Origin: Burkholderia puraquae
GTDB taxonomy: Bacteria > Pseudomonadota > Gammaproteobacteria > Burkholderiales > Burkholderiaceae
Direction of reading: 5' to 3'
Assembly: GCF_002099195.1 (NCBI RefSeq)
Contig: NZ_NBYX01000006.1
Span: 62,001 to 126,000 of the forward strand
DNA length: 64,000 nucleotides
In this document: one piece after another, positions 27,554 through 36,496 of the stretch
How positions within the stretch are numbered: the first letter of the stretch is position 1
Layout: every line of letters begins with the position of its first letter
Position numbers and translations under genes: made by a program
The notes under the pieces: model-generated
What the model was told of the DNA's origin: nothing
The model's input: the letters and a program-made list of their open reading frames with translations, nothing else
Database searches by the model: none

Positions 27554-27599
27554 CCCCGGCATGACAAGCGCATGTGGTTGGCGCATGGTCATGTCGGGG
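27554..27599 (+). terminator. Hairpin directly after the 765-aa GT gene
   Basis: CCCCGGCATGAC (27554-27565) pairs with GTCATGTCGGGG (27588-27599), a 12-bp stem with one G:T, starting 2 bases after the stop codon. There is no T run. It probably acts as an attenuating or RNA-end-protecting hairpin at the junction with the AT-rich segment. Confidence 0.55.
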
Positions 27600-27747
27600 G
27601 AAGTCCGGACCGCGATGGATTCAGCGAGCGTGCCGCGGGCCCCTTGGCAAAGGGGAGGCGTGGTGCATGGAGTCGAGATGCAATGGCGGATCGGGTTCGG
27701 TATCCGAATTCTTTGTGTGCGGTAAATTTATTGCGGTGGGAAATTTA

Positions 27748-30700
27748 ATGAGCGAGTATGTTGAGGGTGGGTTTTTGGACGATCGAGAGAACCGCTCTGG
27801 AAAAATCAGTGCGCTCGTGATTTCATATAATCGCGCGAACTTAATTGAGACGTGCCTTCGAGCGCTATCGTTTGCTGACGAATTGCTGGTCGTCGACAAA
27901 TCATCGACGGATGGAACGCTTGAGATTGCTCAGGCGCTTGCGCATCGCACGATTTCTGTTCCGTGGTCCCCTGTCGTCGAAGACACGCGCCAGTTCGCTA
28001 TTTCGCAATGTGCTTATGAATGGGTGCTGTGCCTCGACGATGACGAATGCGTGAGCGTCGAGACGGGAAAGTATCTTCGTAATGAATTGCTGAATCCGCG
28101 GGCTGATGTATATCAGCTTCCGCAGCGACATTATATTCTTGGTATTCATGACGAGCAAGCCTATTACTGGCCTGAGCATCAACCAAGATTTTTCCGGAAA
28201 GATTCCGTAGAGATTCTCTCGACTGTGCATGGAGGGATTAAGCCGAAAACAGACCGTGTTTATGCTATTCCATCTGAATCGGGCGTCTGCATGCACCATC
28301 TCTCGCACGCAAGCGTAGAACAATGGATCGAGAAGTCGAATCGTTATACGTCACGCATAGATCGTGCAAGAGACGATGATGGAGGAAGTGATCTGATTGC
28401 ATACGCGCACGCTCGAATCGATGGTTGGGCGGGTAAGTCGAAGTCGCAAGGGCGCGGCGACTATCCGGCCGCTGTCGGCCTGCTGCGAGCCGTCTATGAC
28501 ATCATCGATCGATTGAAGACGTGGGAGTTGGAGGAGGGTATCGATGGCGAAAAGAGGTTTGAGGAAATTTGTGAATCGCTGAAGAAGCAGTACATTGCAG
28601 CGTTTCCTCAAACCGCCGCCGGTAACTGCAGGGCGAACGCGTCGGCGGCCGGAGAAGCATTCCCGATGAAGGACGGAGATCAGCGCGTCTTCCGTGTAGA
28701 CGCGGAGAACAACACGCTCCGCGAAAATTTGCGGAGAACCCGGATGCTGGTCGACGAACTGCGTCGACACGCCGGCCTAACGGATACGTCGATCGATGTG
28801 TCGTTGGGCGAACAAAGAAGCGGGCTTGTGCAACGCTTGCGAGAAGCTGAAGCCCATTTGAGCGACGCTCGAGAACGGCTGGAAGCTGTCCAGAAGGAGC
28901 GAGATGACGCGCTGCGAGCCGTTGTTGCCGGTCAGGAAGCGGAAACCCAGATGCGCGAAGCGCTGTCCGGGCTGCTCTCGAGTCGCGCACGATCAATTAG
29001 CGAGAAGGATACGCAAATTGCGCATTTGACGCAGCGTGTATCCGCTGCAGAGCAATTGGCCGCAGCAGAGAGTGCTCAAAGAGCGGAGATTGAACACCGG
29101 CTTGGGGCGGTGCTTTCGTCAGAGGCGTGGAAACTGACGGCGCCGGTCAGAGCAATTGTGGAGGTGACTCGACGCTCGGCCAGCCTGCAGAACGCGCGCA
29201 TGCAGTTGGTACGGAAGGCTGTGCTGTCTGGGGATCCCGCGGCCAAACAAGTGCTCTCGAATTCGTTCCGTCGGCGTATGGGCGGGAGTGGTGCATTGCC
29301 GCCGCCTCAACCGGTGACGGTGCCAGCGAATACTGCGCTGCTCGCACCGCACGAATCGGTTACGGTTTCTTATTCATCGTGGTTGTTGCGAATGGATACG
29401 CCGGATGCAGAGGTGTTGGCTGCGATGGAGGCTACGTGCAATTCGATACCTGAGATTGTCGTTATCGTTCGATTGACGGCGAAAGCGGCAACGGTCTGGA
29501 ATGAAACGCTGGAGGCGCTTCGAAAGATCATCGGTTTGAAATGGACCGCTTTTGTGATGGTGGAGCCTGACGCAGACGCTGTGCTTGCACAGAAGTGCGC
29601 ACAATCGCTTGAAGATGATCCGCGCTTTTCGTTCTCGCGACCGGAATTGAATAACGGTCAGATTGTGCTATTAATCGACGCGGGAGCGATTCCTCGTACT
29701 CATGGTCCCAGAGTGCTAGTTGATGCACTGCTGCGAAGTGAAACGTATCGGCTGGCATATTCCGACGAAGACCATCTACCCGAAAGTGGTTTGCCACAGG
29801 ATCCATGGTTCAAGCCTGACTTCTCACGCTTGCTGACGGAGCAGGGGCTACTTCTCGGAAAAATGGTCGCACTACGTTGGTCGAACGACGTGGATTCGGA
29901 AGTCGCTCATCGCATGTTCGATCAGGAAGTTGGTTTGAATCTGATCGCACGGGAAATTGCATTGTCGATCGACAAGCGTGCGATCACACACGTGCCGCAC
30001 GTGACATTCCATGACGCGGTGCCGACGTTCAACCCGATTCCGGTTGATCCGCCAGCGTTGCCGGATTCTCTGCCGATCGTCAGCGTGTTGATTCCGACGC
30101 GCGACGGATGGCATTTGCTCGGGCCTTGCCTCGATAGTCTCCGGAAAACAGATTGGCCAAAGAACAAGCTCGAGGTTATCGTGATCGACAACGGGTCAGT
30201 CGATCCCGTGACAATAGATGGAATGAGTTTGGCGGAGCGGGAAGGCAGGATTCGAATCCTGCGAGATCCTCGCGAGTTCAACTACGCGAGACTCAATAAC
30301 GTCGCTGCGCGTGCTTGTCGGGGCGAGCTACTTGTCTTGCTCAACAACGATACTGAAATCATTGATCCCGCCTGGCTCAAGAAGATGGCAGCGTACGCAC
30401 TGTTGCCCGATGTCGGAGCAGTGGGGCCAAAGTTGCTTTACGGCGACGGTACGGTGCAGCATGCCGGCGTCGTGCTGGGAATTCAGGGTGTTGCTGCTCA
30501 TGCTCACCTCTTCCTTGGCCCTGACGAGGGGGGATACCGGGGGCTCGCAAATGTAACTCATGAGGTTGCGGCAGTGACCGGCGCATGCCTGATGGTTTCG
30601 AAGGCCGCGTTCGATGAAGTGGGCGGACTGCGAGAGGAACTGCGGGTAGCTTTTAACGATGTCGTGTTTTGTCTGGATCTGCTGGCGCGTGGCAGAAGGA

Positions 30701-31986
30701 ATATCTATTTTTCGGAGGCGTTGGTAACTCATCACGAAAGCAAGACGCGGGGATATGACGACAAGCCAGAAAAGGTGAAGTTGCTTCGCAAGGAGGCGCG
30801 GATTGCTTGGTCGCTTCATCGTGATCGGCTGTGGCGCGATCCTTACTATTCGTCGAATCTGTCGATGGAGTCAACCTACAAGCTGGCATTTGCGCCGCGT
30901 CGGCGTCCAGTATGGAGCAATCTCATTGCTTCGCGTCGCCCTTGTGTAATGATGCTCTCGTCGACGCACGCGCGCGGTCATGGTGTTGCAGTCGTCGTCG
31001 AATTGCAGGTGCGCGCGCTGCTGGCCCGTGGTTATGACGTTGTCATTGCCGGGTTCCTCGGTGCGAACGACTTCGAATATGCCGGTTGCCAGAAAGTAGA
31101 CGTACGTGATCCCAGGTCCGCTGCTACGATCGCGGTGGAGATGGGTATTGATGTCATTGTCGCTCACACGCCACCGTTCTTTGATGTTGCGCGCTGGACC
31201 GGCAATATTCCACCAGTGATTGCTTACGACTATGGCGAGCCTCCGCCCAACCTGTTTCCGGATGCGGAAGCGCGTCAGGATATTCTTGATCAGAAGGCAT
31301 TGAGCTTGGAAATCTGTACGAAGGTGTTCGCGATATCCAATGCTGTGGCGCAAGAGGCCGTTACGCCGCCGGATGGTGTAATTCCGCTCGGAAATGAACA
31401 TCTGGGGCAATGGACTCAAGAGTCAAATAGTCGTCGCTCGCGAATTCGCAGGAAAAATAATTGGGATGAAAAATTTGTCATCCTGAATGTCTGCCGTTTC
31501 CACGCGGCAGAGCGCTTGTATAAAGGAGTTGATCAATATATTGAAATGTACGAGGCACTCCAATTGCTCGATCCGATTTTGGCGGCGCGCACAGTTTTGG
31601 TTTTGTGTGGCAAGGGTGATGCAGACGATATCGCTGAAATGACCGCGCGTGGTGTGTGCGTACATGCGAACGTGAGTGACGAGGAAATGGTGGATCTGTA
31701 TGCGGGTGCCGATCTCTATGCGAATTTCTCGCGATGGGAAGGGTACAACCTCGGCATTGGTCAGGCACTTGCAATGGGCCTGCCGGTGATCGCGTCTGAT
31801 AACCCTGCTCATCGAGCATTCGGGGTCGACGTTACTGGCGACCCAGTTGCGGCAGCGATCATTGCGCAGAACTATCTGAACGGTGGTCGGGAGCGCAATC
31901 CGAGAATCTGGACGTGGAAGGAACCACTTGAAAGTTTTGTTAATGAAATTGATAAGGTAATGCAAGCTAGTGCTGCGGTAAGGTAA
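27748..31986 (+). CDS. Giant multidomain glycosyltransferase (1412 aa)
   Basis: Start ATG at 27748, preceded by GGTGGG; an upstream frame from 27574 lacks a ribosome site. Domains: N-terminal GT2 of WaaE/KdtX style (about 18-330; ISALVISYNRANLIETCLRAL, CLDDDECVS near 95); coiled coil (about 310-455); W-x-x-T-x-P-x-R motif (460-468); a degenerate GT2 remnant (about 560-760) keeping YSDEDHLPESG and DPWFKPDF; a full GT2 domain (about 777-1040; IVSVLIPTRDGWHLL, LLNNDTEI near 863); and a GT4 domain (about 1065-1400; RFHAAERLYKGVDQY). It should add several sugars of the O-antigen. The DNA is clearly more AT-rich than its neighbours, which suggests foreign origin. A hairpin follows the stop. Confidence 0.85.
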   Translation: MSEYVEGGFLDDRENRSGKISALVISYNRANLIETCLRALSFADELLVVDKSSTDGTLEIAQALAHRTISVPWSPVVEDTRQFAISQCAYEWVLCLDDDECVSVETGKYLRNELLNPRADVYQLPQRHYILGIHDEQAYYWPEHQPRFFRKDSVEILSTVHGGIKPKTDRVYAIPSESGVCMHHLSHASVEQWIEKSNRYTSRIDRARDDDGGSDLIAYAHARIDGWAGKSKSQGRGDYPAAVGLLRAVYDIIDRLKTWELEEGIDGEKRFEEICESLKKQYIAAFPQTAAGNCRANASAAGEAFPMKDGDQRVFRVDAENNTLRENLRRTRMLVDELRRHAGLTDTSIDVSLGEQRSGLVQRLREAEAHLSDARERLEAVQKERDDALRAVVAGQEAETQMREALSGLLSSRARSISEKDTQIAHLTQRVSAAEQLAAAESAQRAEIEHRLGAVLSSEAWKLTAPVRAIVEVTRRSASLQNARMQLVRKAVLSGDPAAKQVLSNSFRRRMGGSGALPPPQPVTVPANTALLAPHESVTVSYSSWLLRMDTPDAEVLAAMEATCNSIPEIVVIVRLTAKAATVWNETLEALRKIIGLKWTAFVMVEPDADAVLAQKCAQSLEDDPRFSFSRPELNNGQIVLLIDAGAIPRTHGPRVLVDALLRSETYRLAYSDEDHLPESGLPQDPWFKPDFSRLLTEQGLLLGKMVALRWSNDVDSEVAHRMFDQEVGLNLIAREIALSIDKRAITHVPHVTFHDAVPTFNPIPVDPPALPDSLPIVSVLIPTRDGWHLLGPCLDSLRKTDWPKNKLEVIVIDNGSVDPVTIDGMSLAEREGRIRILRDPREFNYARLNNVAARACRGELLVLLNNDTEIIDPAWLKKMAAYALLPDVGAVGPKLLYGDGTVQHAGVVLGIQGVAAHAHLFLGPDEGGYRGLANVTHEVAAVTGACLMVSKAAFDEVGGLREELRVAFNDVVFCLDLLARGRRNIYFSEALVTHHESKTRGYDDKPEKVKLLRKEARIAWSLHRDRLWRDPYYSSNLSMESTYKLAFAPRRRPVWSNLIASRRPCVMMLSSTHARGHGVAVVVELQVRALLARGYDVVIAGFLGANDFEYAGCQKVDVRDPRSAATIAVEMGIDVIVAHTPPFFDVARWTGNIPPVIAYDYGEPPPNLFPDAEARQDILDQKALSLEICTKVFAISNAVAQEAVTPPDGVIPLGNEHLGQWTQESNSRRSRIRRKNNWDEKFVILNVCRFHAAERLYKGVDQYIEMYEALQLLDPILAARTVLVLCGKGDADDIAEMTARGVCVHANVSDEEMVDLYAGADLYANFSRWEGYNLGIGQALAMGLPVIASDNPAHRAFGVDVTGDPVAAAIIAQNYLNGGRERNPRIWTWKEPLESFVNEIDKVMQASAAVR

Positions 31987-31998
31987 TGGCGGATAGTG

Positions 31999-32030
31999 CC
32001 GGTCGGCTTGTGTGACGCAAGGCCGACCGG
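31999..32030 (+). terminator. Hairpin after the 1412-aa GT gene
   Basis: Perfect 9-bp stem CCGGTCGGC / GCCGACCGG, extended by CTTG/CAAG with a bulge, 13 bases after the stop codon. It is terminator-like but has only TT after it. The 268-base gap that follows is AT-rich and may hold a new promoter (TATAAA at 32091-32096, no good -35). Confidence 0.55.
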
Positions 32031-32254
32031 TTCGAGCAGCACGAGTATTATTTCGAAACATTATGGCCTGCTCTTGCTGTTCGTGAATGCTATAAAATTG
32101 CATAGAACTTTACGATGCGATTGGCAGGTTGAAAACATGTGCTTTCGTCACATTGCGGTTCCGCGTTATCCTGGGCGGATAATATATTCGTGCTCAGTAG
32201 GCTCATACGTTACCCGTGTCAATCGGGATTGCGCGGACTGCCGCCATATTCAAT

Positions 32255-33484
32255 ATGCAATTCATACCTGACGTCGATCCGGCGACCGAGGCCACTCTCG
32301 TCGTCGTATTGGGTATGCATCGAAGCGGCACTAGCGTCATTACCCGCGCAATGGAGACGATGGGCGCTGAGTTTGGTGACAATCTCATGCCGGCAGTGGA
32401 GGGTGTGAATGACAAGGGATTCTTCGAGGATCTCGACGTCAACGCGATCAACCAGGAGATCCTGAGTTTGGCCGGTGCGGACTGGCACAGTCTTGCTCCG
32501 ATTGAATTCGGCAAGATCGACGAAGCCAGTCTCCAGGCGATTCGCGAGCGAGCGACAGCACTCCTGTCGAAGAAATGCGGAAGCAAGACTTTTGCGTTGA
32601 AGGACCCGCGCATTTCGCGCCTGTTGCCATTCTGGCAACCCATTTTCTACAGCCTCGACGTGCGTGTCGTTTATGTGCTGGCCATACGAAATCCGATGAG
32701 TGTCGGGCGATCGCTGGAGAAGCGTGACGGTTTTTCTCACGATAAGTCGCTTCTACTCTGGCTGATGCACACCATTTCGGCGCTCGATCACACGAAAGGC
32801 ATGCAGCGAGTGCTTGTCGATTACGACAAGTTGATGGAGGCTCCGCGAGTCGAGTTGGCACGGATGTCCGTGCGGCTGGAACTGCCGCTGGATGGATCAC
32901 GCGTGGCGGCGTTCGAGGACGAGTTTCTGGATGGTGGATTGCGGCACTCGAAATTTAAGTCTGGCGATCTGTCGAAGGTAAATTCGGCCGAACGGCACGT
33001 GAAGGCACTTTTTGGTGCCCTCGAATCGGCAAGCGAGCTCGACGATCCGGAATTCGAACGACGCGTGCTGCCGATCATCGAGCAGGCCTGGCTGTATCTC
33101 GAAGCACTGGCGCCGATTTTGCAACTCGAGTGGGGTCTCGAGCAGGAAGTCACGCGATTGAATGCGGAAGTCTCGGGGTGTCGCGATGAGGGCGCTGCAC
33201 TGCAGCGGCAGATCGAAGAGCAGGCAAGCGAACTGAACGACTGGCGGGCGCGAACGGAGTCGGCGATTGCGATCGGAGAGGAGCTGCGTACGAAGCTCGA
33301 AATTGCGATGAAGGAACAGGCCGCGCTCGCCGAATCCCTTGCTACGTACGAAACCACATCGGAAATGCAACACGTTGCACTTGGGCGAGCGGAGCGCGCT
33401 GTTGCCGAAATGCTGGGGTCGAGATCCTGGCGAATCACGAAGCCACTGCGCTTTTTCGGCAGATTGGCTTCGAGCCGCAAGTGA
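32255..33484 (+). CDS. Sulfotransferase-like protein with C-terminal coiled coil
   Basis: A 409-residue protein. The N-terminus has the PAPS-binding P-loop-like motif VVVLGMHRSGTSVITRAM (about 14-31), followed by FFEDLDVNAINQEIL, ALKDPRISRLLPFW and RNPMSVGRSLEKR, which carries a probable 3'-phosphate-binding Arg/Ser pair. This is the Sulfotransfer_3-type fold. Residues about 285-385 form a coiled coil, ending in SWRITKPLR (391-399), the same motif as in two large glycosyltransferases upstream. It may sulfate the O-antigen; no PAPS-synthesis genes are nearby. Start is uncertain (ATG 32255 or GTG 32216, neither with a good ribosome site). Confidence 0.75.
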   Translation: MQFIPDVDPATEATLVVVLGMHRSGTSVITRAMETMGAEFGDNLMPAVEGVNDKGFFEDLDVNAINQEILSLAGADWHSLAPIEFGKIDEASLQAIRERATALLSKKCGSKTFALKDPRISRLLPFWQPIFYSLDVRVVYVLAIRNPMSVGRSLEKRDGFSHDKSLLLWLMHTISALDHTKGMQRVLVDYDKLMEAPRVELARMSVRLELPLDGSRVAAFEDEFLDGGLRHSKFKSGDLSKVNSAERHVKALFGALESASELDDPEFERRVLPIIEQAWLYLEALAPILQLEWGLEQEVTRLNAEVSGCRDEGAALQRQIEEQASELNDWRARTESAIAIGEELRTKLEIAMKEQAALAESLATYETTSEMQHVALGRAERAVAEMLGSRSWRITKPLRFFGRLASSRK

Positions 33485-33630
33485 CGACGTTTGCGATGCC
33501 GGTGCGTGGTTGACGAACTCATTCGTGCAGTCGTGCCAACATCAGTAGCTTCGAGCCGGTACGTGTCGGCAGCTGCAAGCGAGTGTGGCACACTTCCGGT
33601 GTTGCATGCTCTTAACGGTTTCGTCATAAC

Positions 33631-34500
33631 GTGGCATCTCAATTCGCCCCATCTGCTTCACAACGCGCGTCTTTTTCGCCCGCCAAGGATCTGTCGATTT
33701 CCGTCGTGACCTTTCGTCCCGACTCGTCGCTGCTTGCGCGGACCTTATCCGGTGTCGGGGCCGCCGGCCGGTCATTGAGGCGTTCAAGGGGAGCGGTAGC
33801 AATCGGCGCTTGCCTCGTTGACAACGGCGATGAAGCCGCTACGCTTGCGGCGATTCGAGATGGAGTCAACGGCACCGGAGTCGATTACGAGCTACTGACC
33901 GGGCACGGTAACGTCGGCTATGGACGGGGCCACAATCTCGCGATCGAAGCGGTCGAAAGCACCTATCACCTCATCCTCAATCCGGACATCGACATTGAAC
34001 CCGACGCGCTCGTGCGCGCGCTCGATTTCCTCGACTCGCACCCTGAGGTCGGTTTGCTCACGCCGTGGATCGGTGACGATCGTGGCAATGTTCAGTATCT
34101 TTGCCGACGCTTCCCGGCACTGTTCGACCTGCTCGTCCGCGGATTCCTGCCTATGCGCGTGCGCCGATGGTTTGCCGCGCGCCTCGCCCGCTACGAAATG
34201 CGTGACGTGATCAACGATCACGATATCGTCTGGGATCCCCCCATCGTCAGCGGCTGCTTCATGCTGTTCCGGACCGACGTCCTGAAGAAGCTCGGCGGCT
34301 TCGATCCGCGTTATTTCCTGTACTTCGAGGACTACGACCTGAGCCTGCGCACGCACGAGGTCGCCCGCGTCGCGTACGTCCCGTCCGTGCGCGTGGTCCA
34401 TCACGGCGGCGGCGCATCCCGCAAGGGCTTCGCACACATCCGCATGTTCGCGGCATCGGCCTTCAAGTTCTACAACCGCTTCGGCTGGAGGCTCTGGTGA
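33631..34500 (+). CDS. wbiF: GT2 glycosyltransferase, WbiF-like
   Basis: A 289-residue GT2 enzyme of the rhamnosyltransferase type: ISVVTFRPDSSLLARTL, GHGNVGYGRGHNLAI, LILNPDIDIEPDALVRA (DxD), and the acceptor motif FLYFEDYDLSLRTH. GTG start at 33631. From here the DNA returns to strong GC bias. It overlaps the next gene in a GTGA. The order GT, epimerase, polyprenyl-P transferase and FlaA1-type dehydratase equals wbiF-G-H-I of the Burkholderia O-antigen cluster; the symbol rests on that order. Confidence 0.8.
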   Translation: MASQFAPSASQRASFSPAKDLSISVVTFRPDSSLLARTLSGVGAAGRSLRRSRGAVAIGACLVDNGDEAATLAAIRDGVNGTGVDYELLTGHGNVGYGRGHNLAIEAVESTYHLILNPDIDIEPDALVRALDFLDSHPEVGLLTPWIGDDRGNVQYLCRRFPALFDLLVRGFLPMRVRRWFAARLARYEMRDVINDHDIVWDPPIVSGCFMLFRTDVLKKLGGFDPRYFLYFEDYDLSLRTHEVARVAYVPSVRVVHHGGGASRKGFAHIRMFAASAFKFYNRFGWRLW

Positions 34501-35462
34501 GTCACCTCGTCGTCACCGGCGCGAACGGCTTCGTCGGCCGCGCAGTCTGCCGCCGCGCGCTCGAGGCCGGTCACACGGTTACCGCCCTGGTGCGGCGTCC
34601 GGGCGGCTGCATCGACGGCGTGCGCGAATGGGTACACGACACGGCCGATTTCGATGCCCTGGATGACGCGTGGCCAACCGACCTGGCCGCCGATTGCGTG
34701 ATCCATCTCGCCGCGCGCGTGCACGTGATGCGCGACGAGTCGCCCGATCCCGACGCCGCGTTCGACGCCACCAACGTGGCCGGCACGCTGCGTCTCGCCG
34801 AGGCCGCGCGCCACCACGGCGTGCGTCGCATCGTGTTCGCGAGCAGCATCAAGGCGGTCGGGGAGGGCGACGACGGGGCGCCGCTGTCGGAAGCATTCGA
34901 ACCCGATCCGCAGGATGCGTACGGTCGTTCGAAGCTGCGTGCAGAGCGGCAACTCGCCCAATTCGGCACGTCGGCGGGGCTCGACGTCGTCGTCGTTCGT
35001 CCGCCGCTCGTCTACGGCCCGGCCGTCCGCGCCAACTTCCTGCGGATGATGGACGCGGTCGCGCGCGGGATGCCGTTGCCGCTCGGCGCAGTTTCAGCGC
35101 GCCGCAGCATCGTCTACGTCGACAACCTCGCCGATGCGCTGCTGCGTTGCGCGATCGACCCGCGCGCGGCCGGCGAATGCTTTCACGTTGCCGACGACGA
35201 CGCGCCGTCGGTCGCGAACCTGCTGCGTCTCGTCGGCGACGCGCTCGGCAGGCCCGCCCGGCTGATCGCGGTGCCGCCGGCGCTGTTGCATGTGCTCGGA
35301 AAGCTGACCGGTCGCAGTGCGGCTATCGACCGCCTGACGGGCAGCCTGCAACTCGATACCGGCCGGATCAGGCGCGTGCTCGACTGGAAGCCGCCCTATA
35401 CGACCCGCCAGGGCCTCGAAGCGACCGCCGCATGGTATCGTTCGCGCGATACACAACAATAG
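34497..35462 (+). CDS. wbiG: NAD-dependent epimerase/reductase, WbiG-like
   Basis: A 321-residue extended short-chain dehydrogenase: TGANGFVGRAVCRRAL at the N-terminus, IHLAARVHVM, a catalytic triad S-x-Y-x3-K in FASSIKAVGE and AYGRSKLRAE, and RPPLVYGP. It resembles WbpV/WreQ-type enzymes that reduce the 4-keto intermediate to UDP-QuiNAc or UDP-FucNAc. The partner dehydratase is the gene at 36497, and the transferase gene lies between them. GTG start overlaps the previous stop. An epimerase rather than reductase role is possible. Confidence 0.83.
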   Translation: MSHLVVTGANGFVGRAVCRRALEAGHTVTALVRRPGGCIDGVREWVHDTADFDALDDAWPTDLAADCVIHLAARVHVMRDESPDPDAAFDATNVAGTLRLAEAARHHGVRRIVFASSIKAVGEGDDGAPLSEAFEPDPQDAYGRSKLRAERQLAQFGTSAGLDVVVVRPPLVYGPAVRANFLRMMDAVARGMPLPLGAVSARRSIVYVDNLADALLRCAIDPRAAGECFHVADDDAPSVANLLRLVGDALGRPARLIAVPPALLHVLGKLTGRSAAIDRLTGSLQLDTGRIRRVLDWKPPYTTRQGLEATAAWYRSRDTQQ

Positions 35463-35467
35463 TCGAC

Positions 35468-36484
35468 ATGTCTTTCACGATCTCCACATGGCCTGCCGCG
35501 GCCGTGGTGGCGCTGGTCGCCGCCATCGCATCGACGGCGATCCTGCGTGGGCTGCTTGCGACCGGCCTCGCATGGCGCCTCGCCACCGACATTCCAAACG
35601 ATCGTTCGCTTCATACGCTGCCGACGCCGCGCGTCGGTGGATGGGGCATCGTACCGGTGTGCATCGTTGCACTGCTAGTGCTGGCGCCGCACCTGTGGCT
35701 GATCGCGATCGCGGCCGCGGGGTTGGCCGCGATGTCGCAGATCGACGACCGGCGCGGGCTGCCGGCCCGCGTGCGGTTCTCGGCGCACCTCGCGGCGGTC
35801 GTCGCGCTGATCGTCGTCTTCCCGGCTGACGCGCCCGGGTGGCTGCTCGCCGGCGTGGGTTTCGCGATGGTTTGGCTGACGAACCTGTACAACTTCATGG
35901 ACGGCGCCGACGGCCTTGCGGGCGGCATGGCGCTGTTCGGCTTCGGCGGGTACGCGGTCGCGGCGCTCGGCGGCGCGCATCCGTCACCCGATCTCGTCGT
36001 GGCGGGCGCGGCGGTCGCCGGCGCTGCGCTCGGCTTTCTTCTGCTCAATTTCCACCCGGCCAGGCTGTTCCTCGGCGACGCGGGCTCGATTCCGCTCGGA
36101 TTCCTGGCCGGTGCGCTGGGCTACTGGGGCTGGCGTGCCGATGTCTGGCCGATCTGGTTTCCAGCGATGGTGTTCGCGCCCTTTATTGCCGATGCATCTG
36201 TAACACTTTTGAGACGCCTGTTACGCGGAGAAAAGTTCTGGCAGGCACATCGCGAGCATTATTATCAAAGGATGGTTCGATCGGGAGTCAGTCACGGTCG
36301 GACCGCTCTTTATTGGTACCTCATCATGCTCGCGGGCATAATTGTCGCCTTGTGGGCAAAGGGCCGCCCCGAACTGCAGCAATGGCTGTCGTTCTTCGCT
36401 TGGTATGGCGTCCTGGCATGGTTCGGATGGTTGATCGACATGCGTTGGCGCCGGTTTCAGTCGGCCGCCAAAAACAACTATTGA
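35468..36484 (+). CDS. wbiH: Undecaprenyl-phosphate sugar-1-phosphate transferase, WbiH/WbpL-like
   Basis: A 338-residue integral membrane protein of the MraY/WecA family with about 10-11 hydrophobic helices. The metal/catalytic motifs are NLYNFMDGADGLAGG and FLGDAGSIPLGF; the HREHYYQRM loop is the late His-rich motif. It starts glycan synthesis on undecaprenyl phosphate. Between a reductase and a 4,6-dehydratase gene it resembles WbpL of Pseudomonas, which accepts 6-deoxy-HexNAc donors. The start is ATG at 35468, 5 bases after wbiG. Confidence 0.9.
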   Translation: MSFTISTWPAAAVVALVAAIASTAILRGLLATGLAWRLATDIPNDRSLHTLPTPRVGGWGIVPVCIVALLVLAPHLWLIAIAAAGLAAMSQIDDRRGLPARVRFSAHLAAVVALIVVFPADAPGWLLAGVGFAMVWLTNLYNFMDGADGLAGGMALFGFGGYAVAALGGAHPSPDLVVAGAAVAGAALGFLLLNFHPARLFLGDAGSIPLGFLAGALGYWGWRADVWPIWFPAMVFAPFIADASVTLLRRLLRGEKFWQAHREHYYQRMVRSGVSHGRTALYWYLIMLAGIIVALWAKGRPELQQWLSFFAWYGVLAWFGWLIDMRWRRFQSAAKNNY

Positions 36485-36496
36485 GGTTTCCCGCCG

